Shown here: positions 39,610-50,925 of the stretch, piece by piece
Layout of the letters: every line of letters begins with the position of its first letter
How positions within the stretch are numbered: the stretch's first letter is position 1
NCBI GenBank assembly: GCA_025642065.1
Contig: JAODUP010000418.1
Location: 156,501-220,500 of the forward strand
Origin: Paralvinella palmiformis
Lineage: Eukaryota > Annelida > Polychaeta > Terebellida > Alvinellidae
DNA: 64,000 bases
Reading direction: 5' to 3'
Translations under genes and position numbers: made by a program
The notes under the pieces: generated by a model
Told to the model about the DNA's origin: nothing
Database searches by the model: none
What the model saw: only the letters and a program-made list of their open reading frames with translations

Positions 39610-41227
39610 ATCACTACCTTGTTAAAACTTCACAAAAACATTTAGGATATGTTGGAGAATCTGTGCTTTGTCAAATAGTGAGTACACAGGCAGACAAAAT
39701 GCTACTGAAAATACTAGTTTTAGGGTTAAAACCCCAGATATAGAGTGGGATACTCAGAGTATAGAGATAAATCTGTTGATTACATAAAACTTTATTAGAT
39801 TGTGTGTGTGTGTGTGTGTCACCCAGTGAGATTGTGCAGATGCTTAAGCCAAAGGGAACAAATGCAGTGTTCTTGGCCATAAATCAAGATTTAGTCATTT
39901 AATGGAGAATGCTGGATTTTGAACATAGCGCTTATGCGTGTACATTCCAGCAAACTTTGCCATTAAATCAGAATAATTTCCGCAAGCATTTAATATTCTT
40001 AAAGAAAGTCAGCAAATTTGTCGCGCGAGAGATTTATAATAAAATATATGATTGGTATACAACAGATAGTATTATGTGTGTCAGTGAATGTGTTAAAATA
40101 TTTTTCAGCTAACAGCGCAGTCGTTATGTGATAATTGTTTTTTAAATTCAGATAATAATACTAATATGTAAAGTATTGTTTTAAAATGTTCAGAGGTTAT
40201 AGTGGTTTAATTTTGTTGTTGTGATAAATCTTTATTTCATCAATTGGTTTCCTCAATAAATTTGTAATGTATACATTATTGAAGTTTCCTATTTGTTGAG
40301 TAAACGCAGAGAACAAACCTACATAGTTTTGCTAACTGTTCTGGGTGTAATACACGCATGTAATTATTATATTCCTTTTAGCTACGAGAACAACAGCCCC
40401 TTTAATTTTACAACTATATGTTGTGGGTTTTCTTTTTCCATTTGGGCGGTTCCAATTCATGCACATATAGCTATAAATAGGGCTGCTTAGATAATTAATC
40501 TAAACATTCTCACAACTGCCGTGATCTGACTTGGGTGTTTTACACCCAAACTCCATGGCTGAAGGTGATTCGCTTTTTGTTTTTGCTTAGGGACTGGTGA
40601 GACATGTCTCTGCATGAAAAGTCGCCAATCTGGATTCAGTCCCCTGAAGAAACGTCCAGAGTTTGAATTAACGGTTCGAGATTCTCTGTGCCTGTGCCTA
40701 TTTATACACGGCTAAAACAGACACATACACACACAACACACACACACTAAAAATGCAGTCCAAATTGATTTACATTTACTTTCATTTAGATTTGCACAAA
40801 AATAACACACTCTTCAGCAAAAGCACAATAGTAATCACCGCTATGACACAATAATATCATACATAGACAACATAACGTAGTACGGTTAGCGAGATCTTAA
40901 ACGGTAGTCAGAATGGCGAGTAAAACATAACTACATGCCGAGTATTACTATTACCATTAATTATCACCATAAATATTATATCGGTAAAACACGCACGTAC
41001 ACACACACACACACATATATACACAGAGTAAGAAGGAAAGAAGAACCAACCGTATAAACGAATTGCATATGATCATAATTATCAGTAACCGAAATAAATA
41101 ATAAAACATTACAAAAATATAAATATGAAAATAATGTACAAATGCACACTGATGTGCTTTGTCTTTTTACTAGCTCTTAATTTTTGTAAAGACAATCGGC
41201 CATACAATTATACAGACATATACAAAA

Positions 41228-41229
<2 letters not shown>

Positions 41230-41262
<33 letters not shown>
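41230..41262. repeat. (TA)n microsatellite
   Basis: TA run in the convergent intergenic region. A CA run lies at 41586-41614. Confidence 0.85.
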
Positions 41263-41263
<1 letters not shown>

Positions 41264-41579
41264 CATCCACAACACAGGATCAATGTCAGTATCTGCAAAG
41301 AAGCAACTTCCTAGAATCAAAACATGTTGTTATCTATTGCTTTTAGCATTGTACAAATAATTTCAGTAATCACTGGTCAGAATGGTGACCCGAATATAGA
41401 CATCTTATTGCATATAATTATGATCACTGATATCCTGCTGCAAACGACGAATTTAGATCAACTTGGTAGTTGCTATTTAAAAAAAAATAATTATTTATCA
41501 AAATAAAAAGTACATACACCTTTCGTAAAACATTTATAAAAGACAAGAAACATGTACGTTTTGACTGTCTTCAGTCAGT

Positions 41580-41616
<37 letters not shown>

Positions 41617-42098
41617 ATTGAGATATTACAAGTCATAACAGAAGTCATTATATATATAAATATATATATATAACATTTGTGTACAATACACCTGTACATA
41701 TAGCATATTATACGTAGTAATAATCAGGACAAACAATAAGTGTATAATACACAATCAAATATTAGCGTGACAAAGATTCCTGTGACATTTGTTGGCAGAG
41801 AAAATTACCAACTGCGCCACACAAACTATTTCCAGCTATTGCCCTACTCCCACATTCAACAGTCACATAACAAGAGTGAAAAGTCTTTACGGTGGAATTA
41901 TTTTCATCCAAATATTACACACCACTTGGTGGCAATCCGAGCCCTAAATATTTCCCATAAAAGAGATGTTCATATCGAGCAATAATTGCTGTACTGTTGT
42001 GATCATATTGGTGTAGTAATGTTAATAACAAAACTATTAATTGCTATTTAATCACAACAATTAACGCATTGACGACGAGTCTAGAAATCAACAGAAAG

Positions 42099-42104
42099 TT
42101 TATT
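42099..42104 (-). terminator. Candidate polyadenylation signal of the JmjC gene
   Basis: AATAAA on the minus strand, about 320 bp after the stop codon. Chosen only because of the hexamer and distance. Other AT-rich variants are nearby. Confidence 0.3.
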
Positions 42105-42424
42105 AATAAATAAAACGACGATAAAATGTTTCTCTTTCAATCATATTTCTTTCCAAAGCCTAATTCGTTACTATGCCAAAATGTCGTCCGTAAGTACAAA
42201 CTGTTCCTATGAGGCAGCTTTCAAATAGAGACAATTTCATAATAATGTTGTGATTCAGTTATATTTCTTGTAACGAGTTTTCACTCTATTCAAATACATT
42301 ATAATAGTATTAAACTACCATGTAAATACACTCTACACATAACAGGATTTAGAATTTTTGTATAACTTAACATACCATACTTATATAAGCAGCCATCGGG
42401 TATAACAACAGTAATGCTTACGTT

Positions 42425-42510
42425 CTAATCATATTCGGAGCCAATGGTAATACTCATGTCGTCGCTAACTACCAGAGTGGAGTGATACCATCTGTTCGTA
42501 TCTATGACAA
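42425..42510 (-). CDS. JmjC gene exon 4 (stop)
   Basis: Residues 332-359: split Ile, then VIDTNRWYHSTLVVSDDMSI and TIGSEYD, TAG at 42427-42425. Acceptor catcag. It supplies the distal His341. Confidence 0.92.
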
Positions 42511-45500
42511 CTGATGAAAACAAGATAAAACAGCATTATAGGAGTGTGTTCAAATACCCGGAAAAAAACATTTACAATGGACAATTTCCCGCGACGCGTG
42601 CACAGTCCGCACTGACTGTGATTTGCGGGTCAGTGAAGCCATGCAGTAGCATGGAACGAGAAGTGTAATTCACTAAATGTTTGTAAATCGATCTAGGATT
42701 TCTTGTAGCAGTTTAATTTTTATTAAATATGACATAGAATTATTTTTACTAATAGAAAAGATTATTTATATGGGGAAAGTATATTTTTGTCTGAAAAATT
42801 ACAAGTTATTGAAAATAAATCACCAAGCTGGGAACTGTAATAAACATGTTATCACTATATGAAAAATACTGCGATCTCTGTGATCTCAAGACTTTCGCTA
42901 GATGGCGCAATTGTCATGGAAATCGTCTGTATAATTCAATTTCCAGTGTGGAACCGTGCTAACTTTTTGCCTTCACAATTCAATCGTTCATACTCACTGA
43001 TTTCTCCCGGATTAACCGTAACTTCAATCTGTGGTTCGCATTTTAGGTAACATTCTGGGGGTGGTTGCAAGATCCACTTCTTCGATCCGGTAATCTGAGC
43101 CTGCCAGGATGGGTTGATCACATTGTCAATCTGTGTCGCATAAAATAACAATGCTATGATGAAAAAACGCACGAGAAAGAGACTTGCGAATATCCACAAT
43201 CATGCAAAACAGATGACACGAATGTCACATGCCTATTAAAAAGTTTATAATAGAAGGGGTAGTATCAAAGGTGCTACAAAATGTACGACATTAATAATTT
43301 TATTGCGTATATTTTATATCTTGTACACCTACATGCATGTGGGCTCCATATCCGGGACTTCCCATAAATATCCAGTCCGTTCTACTGGATTCAGCAACTG
43401 GAGGCAGGAAATAAGGCCGACTGTAATGTTGTCGGAGAATGTTGGCAGCCGATGGATCGCAGTTACTCCTGTGTGAATAAATGACCAGAAACGAAATATT
43501 TCAATTATCGATGAAATAGACATAAATCAGTATGGAGACATCAGCGAGGTACATCTAGGTGGCATTCTGCTGCATGCTGATTTTCTTTAACCATGACATG
43601 CCAGAGGGCAGCACTAGATTTTGTTAAAATGTGCCAAACTTCACACACACACACATCATATGTATATGTCTGTGGTCCAACACATTCCAGATAAAAGCAG
43701 GTGAAACCAAGAATATTCTCCATATACAGGCACCACACAGATGGAAAGATACTCATTTAATACACACTATGTACAATTATCAATGTGAGAAGTGACGTGA
43801 AGACTTCAGAATTCCAATACTTCATCACCAATAAATTAGTGTTGCAACATCCCGTACTGTTTTGATATGAGTGAGTAAATAAAATATCACGACTAAATAC
43901 CATTATCTGATAAACCTTTTTAGTGTACTCACTAGCATACTGATATCGTGTTATATTTCATTTACTTGTTATAGTCTCCTGAGATTGATTGTTACGGTTC
44001 GGTGCTTCGACAACTTACGTGACGAGCAACACATCCGTTTTTAATCAAGTCGTGAAAATTTTGCTGTTTTAGGGCCTCTTTTGTCTACATGGTAAGATAA
44101 ATGGGACAAACAGTCTTCAAAGGTGATGAGGTCAAATGTAAGATGATTTGCCCTTTAGTTATCACTAGGCTGGAATTTGAATACCAAAGCCCAGAGCCTC
44201 GATGCGCTGCCAGTGCGGCAATTGAGATGCCCTGAAGTCATATTCGTAGAGATCACATCACCACAAGCATTACATAACAAGTTTGTTCTGATGATAGCGC
44301 ACCTAGTAGAACACAGGACTGCAGACTGTGAGGTTCAGGTTCGAATCCCAGAAGAAACTTGTGTCTGCGAGATGTTTCATCTGATCATACTGAATATGGA
44401 ACAAACAGCTAAAATCATAATCACTGTCATACTAAGATGTCATAAAAATAACTCTGACATACTGCATACAGCCATTAGATTTAATCACACAGTGATCAAC
44501 AACAACGACAGTACTTATAACTTGTAGGTAAGAAAGACACTTCCGTCATGAAGACAACTAACATTTTGTTTAAGTCCACGTTCTTAGACCCAATATGCGT
44601 TGAGCTGCCAAACTTGTGGGTCATGGTTTGCATCGGTCCTGGAGTTACATGTGATTATTCGATGTTTCTCCAAGGATCTGGCCCTCGGTCAAACATCCGA
44701 CGTGTGACCGACGCTGAGACAAACCAATGATCTCGCTATGAAACCTGATGAAAGACTGACCAATATATCGAGTTCCGACACAACGACATCGAACGACGTC
44801 TGTACCTAATTTAATTCATATTTATGTTATCACTGAACTATTGAAGCAACTTCCTACAGTCACAATACATGCACTGTGTGCGTGCGTGAATGTTTACACG
44901 TCTATTTATCATCATGTCTTGTAAACGCACGAAGACCCGTACTGGGAGCAACAAAGCATGTGTCTGTTATTTATAATCGACTAATTTCGGCTCAAGTATG
45001 GCGGTACAGTTGAGTTAGTGGGTGATGTGATGTGTAAAACATAACACTTGATGGGATGGTACCGACATCGACGTCACGCATGATGATGTAATATCGTGTC
45101 GTCCTTAACAACCAGTAACTACACCCTTCCATCAACCCGGTGACGTCGGGGGGGGGGGGCCTTTAAGCGGAGTTCATAAAAAACGTTCGCCTGCCCGGCA
45201 GAGCGCGTAATTGGCTCATCCCCTTCCAACGTTGTTTGCCAGATTAAAGTGTCAATCAACGCCAAATGGCCAATCACGTTGTTGCGGATAGAAGCACCGA
45301 CCAGGTCATCATCATCGTTATGATGGACAGTTTAATCACGTGCGCATCCCTGTTAAATTTAGATAGACCGACCAGGCTATTCACAGGTGGCTGTGCCCAA
45401 TAGGCGGCAGCCAGGGGTCTCTATCCCAAACTTCATTCACTCACTCACTCTGTCGCTGGTTTCCTAAATACACAGCCTCCCGGTAACATTCTTGGATGCC

Positions 45501-48500
45501 CGTAATTCTTGAGCTGAATGGCAGAGATTTATCAACTGACGGCAGCCTTCTGCAGTACAGTAATTTGATGGTACCATTACTTGGCTGGCTATTAATCAGG
45601 TTACCGTATACAGCCGGTGAAGCATACAGCCGGTGAACGTGTCTGTTAACGAGTTGTCAGGACAAACAAAAACAGTGGTGGTGATTTATAGGCGAGTTCC
45701 ACAATCTATGGGGTAGCCCTGTCGACATAGAACTGGTGGTGTGTTGGCGTCTGGATCGAAGAAGATCTCGGGATTGATTCCCATTCGAGACACAAAATAT
45801 TTTAGACCAACTCGGAGGTTAATTTCTCTGTTTAAAACGTCATGAGTGAGTGGGCGTGTTCGAAGTGATCGCTGGCTTATTAAATTAAAACGTGGGATGT
45901 TAAAGACCTTCCGAGGACATGAATCGCTTTGGAAGTAACCACCTTCAGAGTATTACGGCTCCGTCTTTGAGAGTGCAGCTCCCCAGTAACTGATGGTGGG
46001 GTGGTTTCAGAAGCCCACGATACAGGGATTACAATGACAACAAGTGTCTGCGCAATCATACGTTATGCCTGTTTTTATTTATAATCACAGCTCCTGCCTG
46101 CTATGAAACAAAGTAGAATAAAATGATAAGCATTATACCAAGTAGGGTCTTCTCAGAGTATATTTACCCTCAGTTCATCTTTATATATAGAATGTGCTCT
46201 AGACTTCTGCACTCTTTGTTAACATGGATCGTATTGGGCTGAGTTGTTTAACCTCTGCACTAGTCATGAGCCAAAAATAAGTGTTCTGGAGAGGGGAGTG
46301 ATGACTTGAAAACAAATTATCTTGCTAAATTCATTCTAGTATTCTCAGATTGTCCTAAAAATGCACAAAACCCCAATTTATTTCCTCACACCCCCATGTG
46401 TGTGTATGACTCACTTCGCTCTGTGACTTCCTTTCCTGCTTTTCAGGATTTTTTTAGCTTGGACAATGGTCAAAAATGTTTTTGTTTTGTTTTATTTATT
46501 TTTATTGGCAGAAATAAAGTTGGGTGTATATGCCATAAAGATCAATCTCTTAATTACACTTGTTTTAATTCTCTAATTCCTAATCTTTTTCTTATTCGAA
46601 ACAAACCTGCAATTACAGTTTTCGAAGTCAAATTTCAAATTATAATTATGTGACTCATAAAATATGTTTTATATTTATTAATGTTGTTTAATTACATCAA
46701 AGCATGAGAAGCAGCTTTAATTATGCAAAAATTAGTCCAAAAGTGTATATGAAATGTGACACCCATCACCTTATTTTAATATAAATTGCATTATTATGTG
46801 TTGGCGAAAACCATGAAAAAATCTACAATATATTTTTCCTGGACATCAAACACATTTTATATTGAACTGAAGTAAACCAGGGAAGTTTTTTTCTACAATA
46901 AAGTTCAGAAAACTAAAATATACATGTAGGAGAGCACAAAAACACAAATTGTAGACTTGTCACTTCTCAAATCACACGTAAAAAAGCAAATGTTACTGGG
47001 ATGCATGACCTTCCAATGGGAAGCTTTGAATCCAGATTGAACAGGTCTGTGTCCATCCTTGCTACTGTTTAGGCCATCAGAACTCCCTATCAAATTATGA
47101 TCAAATCATAAACACTGACTAATCAAAACCCATTTATTTAATGGTCTGGCCATGACTTTCATGTCTGAATGTGTGGACACACACAAACATAGTACCATAT
47201 ATATTATGTTATGCTAGTTGATTGGTTCATTTAGCTCTGATCAGACATGGGGTCAATTCAATACCGGAATTGATGCGCAATTCCAGAACTGATTATTTAA
47301 AAATAATGGAATTGGAATTGATACATTTTGAATTGGAATTGGTTTGCTACAAAAACTTTAAATCCACAAATTAATTTACCATTTAATTTTTTAATTCAGA
47401 AATATTTCTTCCATGACAATCCTACTTGGAATATAAACTACCCAGAGTAGGTATTCCAAGTAGGTACCTACTGCAATCAGTGGAATAGAAATTGATAAAT
47501 TTGATGAGGAACTGGAATTGACCAAATGGAATTGATGCCATGTTTGGCTTTGACACAACTTGGATGGATGGCTGAGGTGTCTCCTTAAAGAGACATCCCA
47601 CAAACACAGTTATTAGCCAGATTCAGACCCACAACATGGAGGTATGGAGTGCAATGCTCTATCCACTACACACATTTATTTCAATAGTTAGGTCAAGTCT
47701 CTCATGCCTGAAAGTGTGGACACTCACATAATTAATATATATAAATATATATATATATTGTCATGTTTGTTGATTAATTGATATGTTTACCTTATACACA
47801 GCTGGGATGGATGGCTGATGGAGACATCCTACAAACACAGTTATTAGCCAGATTTGCCTGTTTCATTTACCATTAATCAATTAGTGGTGAATCATGCCTC
47901 ATGAACTCAAAATGGGAAGTTAGCTCAACCCAGGGGGTCAAGCGTGCCAACCCTGATTTGAACTCACAACATGGAAGTATGCAGTGAAATGCTCTATCCA
48001 CTGTGCTATCAGAGCACACATCTATATATTAAATGTAACCAGGGACATCTCTAGGAGTGGATCACAGGACAAATCAGCCACCCTGGAACCGCAGAATCTC
48101 CCAGACATGTATAATTATATGAACAAAGTTGACCCCACAGCTACAGGGCCCCTACAATCCACATCAGTTGCCCTGGTTGGTTTCGACACTTAAAAACAGG
48201 ATTCACATAAAACCAACAATTTTTGTTGTTGTCATATGGCTCTTTAAACAGTTAAAGCTGTTATGCACCATCTGGAAAACCGGGGCCGTTTTGAAATGGG
48301 GCTGTCTCATTCGCAACCAGTATTAATTGTTTTAAGAATGCCTGCCCATTTAGTAACGAATTATTGCGCCATTATCTCAAATTTTCTGTATTATGGGTCA
48401 GTTACCTAGCAAAATTAACAAAATGTTGTTGTGAAAATTAAACTGAATATAAATTATACAGACCTCTATATATAGATATATATGTACAAATAAATTCTGA

Positions 48501-49576
48501 AAACAGTAAATTAATTGTAGTTGTTGAAACGGTCCCCTTCCTATTTCGAAATGGGAAGCAGACCGATTCAACAAAATGTATGGTTTCAGAAATTATTTGT
48601 TCACATTATATTTACATACACAGATGCACAGAAGTCTACAAACGCATGCGAAAATAATAATTTCATATTTAAAAAAATGGTGCACGATCAAATTTATCAT
48701 GATCCGATCATGCTGAATCAAGTGGTTGCAAAACGGGCTGCCCATCTTACAACCACAAGGCTTGCAGTGCGGTTGTGAAATGGGAAGGTCCCATTTTAAA
48801 AAGGACAGGGTTGCAAAAAAGGGGTCGGTACGAAGCAACTTCAAAACTTACCATCCTATGTACCACGGCTGTGAGCCACCCTTCATCTGAGCCCGATCAC
48901 TGCTCATGTTGAACACCTCGCCAAGGGTCTGGAAGCTGGTCTTGTACGGGAAGAACTGACAGGTCTGCTCGATGTTCATCAGGGCCGGACTGTCTTTCGG
49001 GTAGATGCTCTTAAAGAATTCGAAGCTGAACTCGTCGATGGCCGACCAGGACTTCGTGCCGTCGGTGATGACGACGGGATGCCCGCTGTAGGCGTACTTG
49101 GCCTCGAACTCTTCGGGCCTAATGTTCAGGACGCGGTCGACCTGCTTGATCCCGATGCAGATGTGGCAGTCGACCGGGGGCCGGGTGTAATCGACCAGGC
49201 CTTCCCCACTCTCGATTAAACACGGCTCCTTCTCGATGTCTATCCTATACCAACGGTACCAACCTTCCACTATCGACCTCTTCGATATTGGCCAGTCTGC
49301 GGTCGTAATGGCGAGAAAAATGGCAAACAAGAGAACGAATACAGCCGATAGCTGCACGGAATGCTCACGAGTCCACGACTTCCATCTCGCCAGGACCACG
49401 GCAGTTTTCCAAACGCAATGATGCCAGCTTCTCTTCTTCGGCTGCAGCGCTTTCACCGATTCCAGACAGCTCAGGTGTTCGCCGGTCAGGCCGAAGCTTT
49501 CTGCCTTCTCCGAGATCTTGGCGAATTTCTCGGCGACGTCGCACTCACTCGGCTCCATCTTATTGGCGTCTGACAT
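42425..49576 (-). CDS. Membrane-anchored JmjC/cupin-8 domain protein (complete, 4 exons)
   Basis: Exons 49576-48852, 43468-43333, 43130-42998, 42510-42425 total 1080 nt, 359 residues plus stop. All junctions keep frame with GT-AG borders. Residues 1-72 are polar and basic near the membrane (KKRS, RWKSWTR). About 76-92 is one hydrophobic segment (QLSAVFVLLFAIFLAIT). A type II topology would follow, with the catalytic domain from about 140 in the lumen or outside. JmjC features: YAYSGHPVVITDGTKSW at 161-177, FFPYKTSF at 208-215, GSPGYGAHMHIDNV with iron ligands His287 and Asp289, then WYHST with His341 as the third ligand, ending ITIGSEYD. This gives the HxD...H set of Fe(II)/2-oxoglutarate oxygenases. 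Substrate unknown. JMJD8- or HIF-inhibitor-like cupin-8 enzymes are the closest class I can name; no orthologue symbol is justified. Confidence 0.9.
42998..43130 (-). CDS. JmjC gene exon 3
   Basis: Residues 288-331, IDNVINPSWQAQITGSKKWI and on to VTVNPGEI. Acceptor cgacacag, donor gtgagt, phase 1. Contains the second iron ligand Asp289 and the W-Q---G-K-W strand typical of JmjC folds. Confidence 0.94.
43333..43468 (-). CDS. JmjC gene exon 2
   Basis: Residues 243-287, from SNCDPSAANILRQHYSRPYF to SPGYGAHMH. Acceptor ttcacacag, donor gtaggt. It ends exactly on the first iron-binding His (His287), so the HxD motif is split by the intron. Confidence 0.93.
44061..44233 (-). repeat. SINE family A copy (diverged)
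   Basis: The minus strand starts near 44233 with AGGGCATCTCAATTGCC and ends with a 'ccatgtagacaaaagaggccctaaaacagcaa' version of the conserved 3' domain. Confidence 0.65.
44285..44365 (+). repeat. tRNA-Lys-like SINE head
   Basis: 'gatagcgcacctagtagaacacaggactgcagactgtgaggttcaggttcgaatccca' has box A, an anticodon-arm-like 'ggactgcagactg' and box B. The acceptor stem is not kept, so it is not a working tRNA gene. Confidence 0.6.
45400..45455. repeat. Short repeat shared with 53309-53352
   Basis: 'tggctgtgcccaataggcggcagccaggggtctctatcccaaac' is matched by the reverse complement of 53309-53352. The class is unknown. Confidence 0.65.
45690..46010 (+). repeat. SINE-like family C copy (diverged)
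   Basis: 'attaaaacgtgggatgttaaagaccttccgaggacatgaatcg', 'agtaaccaccttcagagtattacggctccgtctt' and 'gctccccagtaactgatggtggggtgg' parallel 49865-49995. An upstream 'cgggattgattccc' resembles box B. Confidence 0.65.
46318..46400 (+). repeat. Short interspersed block shared with 30895-30965
   Basis: 'ctcagattgtcctaaaaatgcacaaaaccccaattta...cctcacacccc' matches 'ctcagaatgtcctaaaaatgcacaaaacccaaattaacccccacaccc' in NSMAF intron 23. Confidence 0.65.
47050..48020 (-). repeat. Cluster of SINE family F copies
   Basis: Two near copies at about 47560-47690 and 47795-48015 share 'gatggatggctga', 'gacatcc(c/t)acaaacacagttattagccagatt', 'acaacatgga(g/a)gtatg' and 'tgctctatccact'. Read on the minus strand they start with TGATAGCACAGTGGATAGAG (box A) and have GAGTTCAAATCAGG (box B). 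A related segment 'tctgaatgtgtggacacacac' at 47165 matches 'cctgaaagtgtggacactcac' at 47708. A family-E element is inserted at 47250-47560. Confidence 0.65.
47250..47560 (-). repeat. MITE-like repeat family E copy
   Basis: Starts 'catggggtcaattcaat' and ends 'gaattgatgccatg', imperfect inverted ends. The centre is the reverse complement of 16080-16320. Confidence 0.75.
48852..49576 (-). CDS. JmjC gene exon 1 (cytoplasmic tail, membrane segment, domain start)
   Basis: Residues 1-241 plus two bases of W242. Begins MSDANKMEPSECDVAEKFAK. A second Met at residue 7 could also start. Donor gtaagt at 48851-48846. The exon is visibly richer in G and C and in CpG than the rest of the window, consistent with an unmethylated 5' end. 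Confidence 0.93.
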
Positions 49577-49807
49577 CTTGCATGTTCCGCGGTTGTCTCA
49601 TCAAAACAAACTTTCCGTTATTTCGGCCATCGTCGTCTATATACCTACGACGGCAGTCGAACGGGGGAGCCACCGGCTGATTTGTAGCAACTACTCGATC
49701 GAGGGAGCCACTGCTATCACGACAGACACCTTTTAGATAGAGAGTCGAATCTGTACAAGGCTACAAGCGTATATTGAATGACGCAAGAGGTCGAAACTTT
49801 TCCAGGG

Positions 49808-50065
49808 ATTAATTTCTCGGCTCACTACATCGTGGGTGGCTGACCACGTTAAATGGCGCTGCCGTCTCCACTGAATTATTTAAAATAAAGGGGGACGTTA
49901 AAAACCCCCTGAGGACGTAAAACACTCTGGCAGTGACCACCCTCAGGGTATTTCGGCTCCATCTTTCCGTACTGCTCCCCTGTGAGTGGTGGGGGAGGAG
50001 GTTCTCAACCACTCCAACATAGAGGCTGTGCTGATTAAGCGACAGCCTGGGGATTCTCCCCGAAC
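49808..50065 (+). repeat. SINE-like family C copy 1 of a tandem pair
   Basis: Contains 'cgtgggtggctgaccacgttaaatggcgctg', 'aataaagggggacgttaaaaaccccctgaggacgtaaaacactctggcag', 'gtgggggaggaggttctcaacc' and 'gcgacagcctggggattctcccc'. It is nearly identical to the copy beginning at 50214. Confidence 0.85.
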
Positions 50066-50149
50066 AACAAAACCAAAACCAACCTGATGACCAATGGCGT
50101 ACGTAGGCTTATGGGCATGACAAGGTGGATGAACAAGTAGGAGGCAGGA

Positions 50150-50462
50150 GTGATATAAGCAGATACTTGATGCCAAGGGTCACAGGATCGATCCCAGCAA
50201 GAGGTCGACACAACATCGTGGGTGGCTGACCACGTTAAATGGCGCTGTCGTCTCTACTCAAAACCAACTCAATTATTAAAAAATAAAGGGGGACGTTCCA
50301 GACCCCCTGAGAACGTAAAACACTCTGGCAGGATATTTCGTCTCCATCTTTCCGTACGTACTGCTCCCCTGTGAGTGGTGGGGGAGGAGTTTCTCAACCA
50401 CTCCAACATAGAAGCTGTGCTGAATAAGCGACAGCCTGGGGATTCTCCCCGAAAAACAAATC
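50150..50462 (+). repeat. SINE-like family C copy 2 with tRNA-like head
   Basis: The upstream 'gtcacaggatcgatcccagc' is a good box B, so the family is probably tRNA-derived. The body repeats copy 1 with a 20-bp deletion before 'ggatatttcg' and a 'cgta' duplication. Confidence 0.8.
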
Positions 50463-50499
50463 AAGGAGATATTAGAAATGCGTCGTTTCTTGTATTTTT

Positions 50500-50695
50500 T
50501 TAATCCATTCTAAAAACACACCTGTTCAAGGTTATTTTCACCGATAAATAATCAATATCTTTTAAATGTCTTATAGCTTTTTTACAGACTTATTATTTGG
50601 GGGTATTATTATATATTTACATATTATTTGTACAGCGCCTTTGAATGGCTCATGCTAGTAAGGGCGCTTTATTAAATAAAAATTTATTATTATAA
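50500..50695 (+). mobile_element. LINE 3'-end fragment (non-LTR)
   Basis: 'ttctaaaaacacacctgttcaagg' (LKTHLFK-like, the usual C-terminus of the reverse-transcriptase protein) is followed by a 3' UTR. That UTR ends 'gtacagcgcctttgaatggctcatgctagtaagggcgctttattaaataaa'. It matches 60428-60590. Confidence 0.75.
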
Positions 50696-50925
50696 GTGAA
50701 GCATTTTCTGCCGAGACTGTTGCACTGTTTTTGTGAAAAAATTAACTGTATTTTTTTTTAATATATGGTGGATAAACTGCAGTGTTGAACCGCTGGGTAA
50801 GACGTTTAACGGTTTTGGTGGCTCCTCATCTAAACATGCTAAACGTGTCGAACTATAGACTGGCCTTTTTATGAACATGATGAAATCCCAATATTTGACA
50901 ATCAAAATGGCCATATAATGGCATA

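Larger units (their letters stand above)
36290..42424. other. Convergent intergenic region between NSMAF and the JmjC gene
   Basis: About 6.1 kb between two stop codons, including both 3' UTRs. It holds a family-D repeat, a SINE-A copy, a complete 87-bp MITE and TA/CA microsatellites. No coding exon was recognised. Canonical AATAAA was not seen close after the NSMAF stop, only ATTAAA near 36527 and 36609. Confidence 0.65.
43469..48851 (-). other. JmjC gene intron 1 (5.4 kb)
   Basis: Contains SINE-A (44061-44233), a tRNA-Lys-like SINE head (44285-44365), family-C (45690-46010), family-E (47250-47560) and family-F copies (47050-48020). Its 44700-45680 part shows no element beyond a poly-G run at 45150. 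I see no exon in it. The 115-codon open frame at 46306 has repeat-derived sequence at its start. Confidence 0.7.

Noticed and set aside
44285..44365. A functional tRNA gene
   Set aside because: Box A and B are good but the acceptor stem does not pair and a SINE-like body follows. The same verdict applies to the heads at 19462, 47995 and 50170.
46306..46653. 115-codon plus-strand open frame, the longest outside recognised exons and repeats on that strand
   Set aside because: Its first third is an interspersed block also found at 30895-30965, the rest is low-complexity AT-rich sequence, and it lies in an intron of the opposite-strand JmjC gene. No domain recognised.
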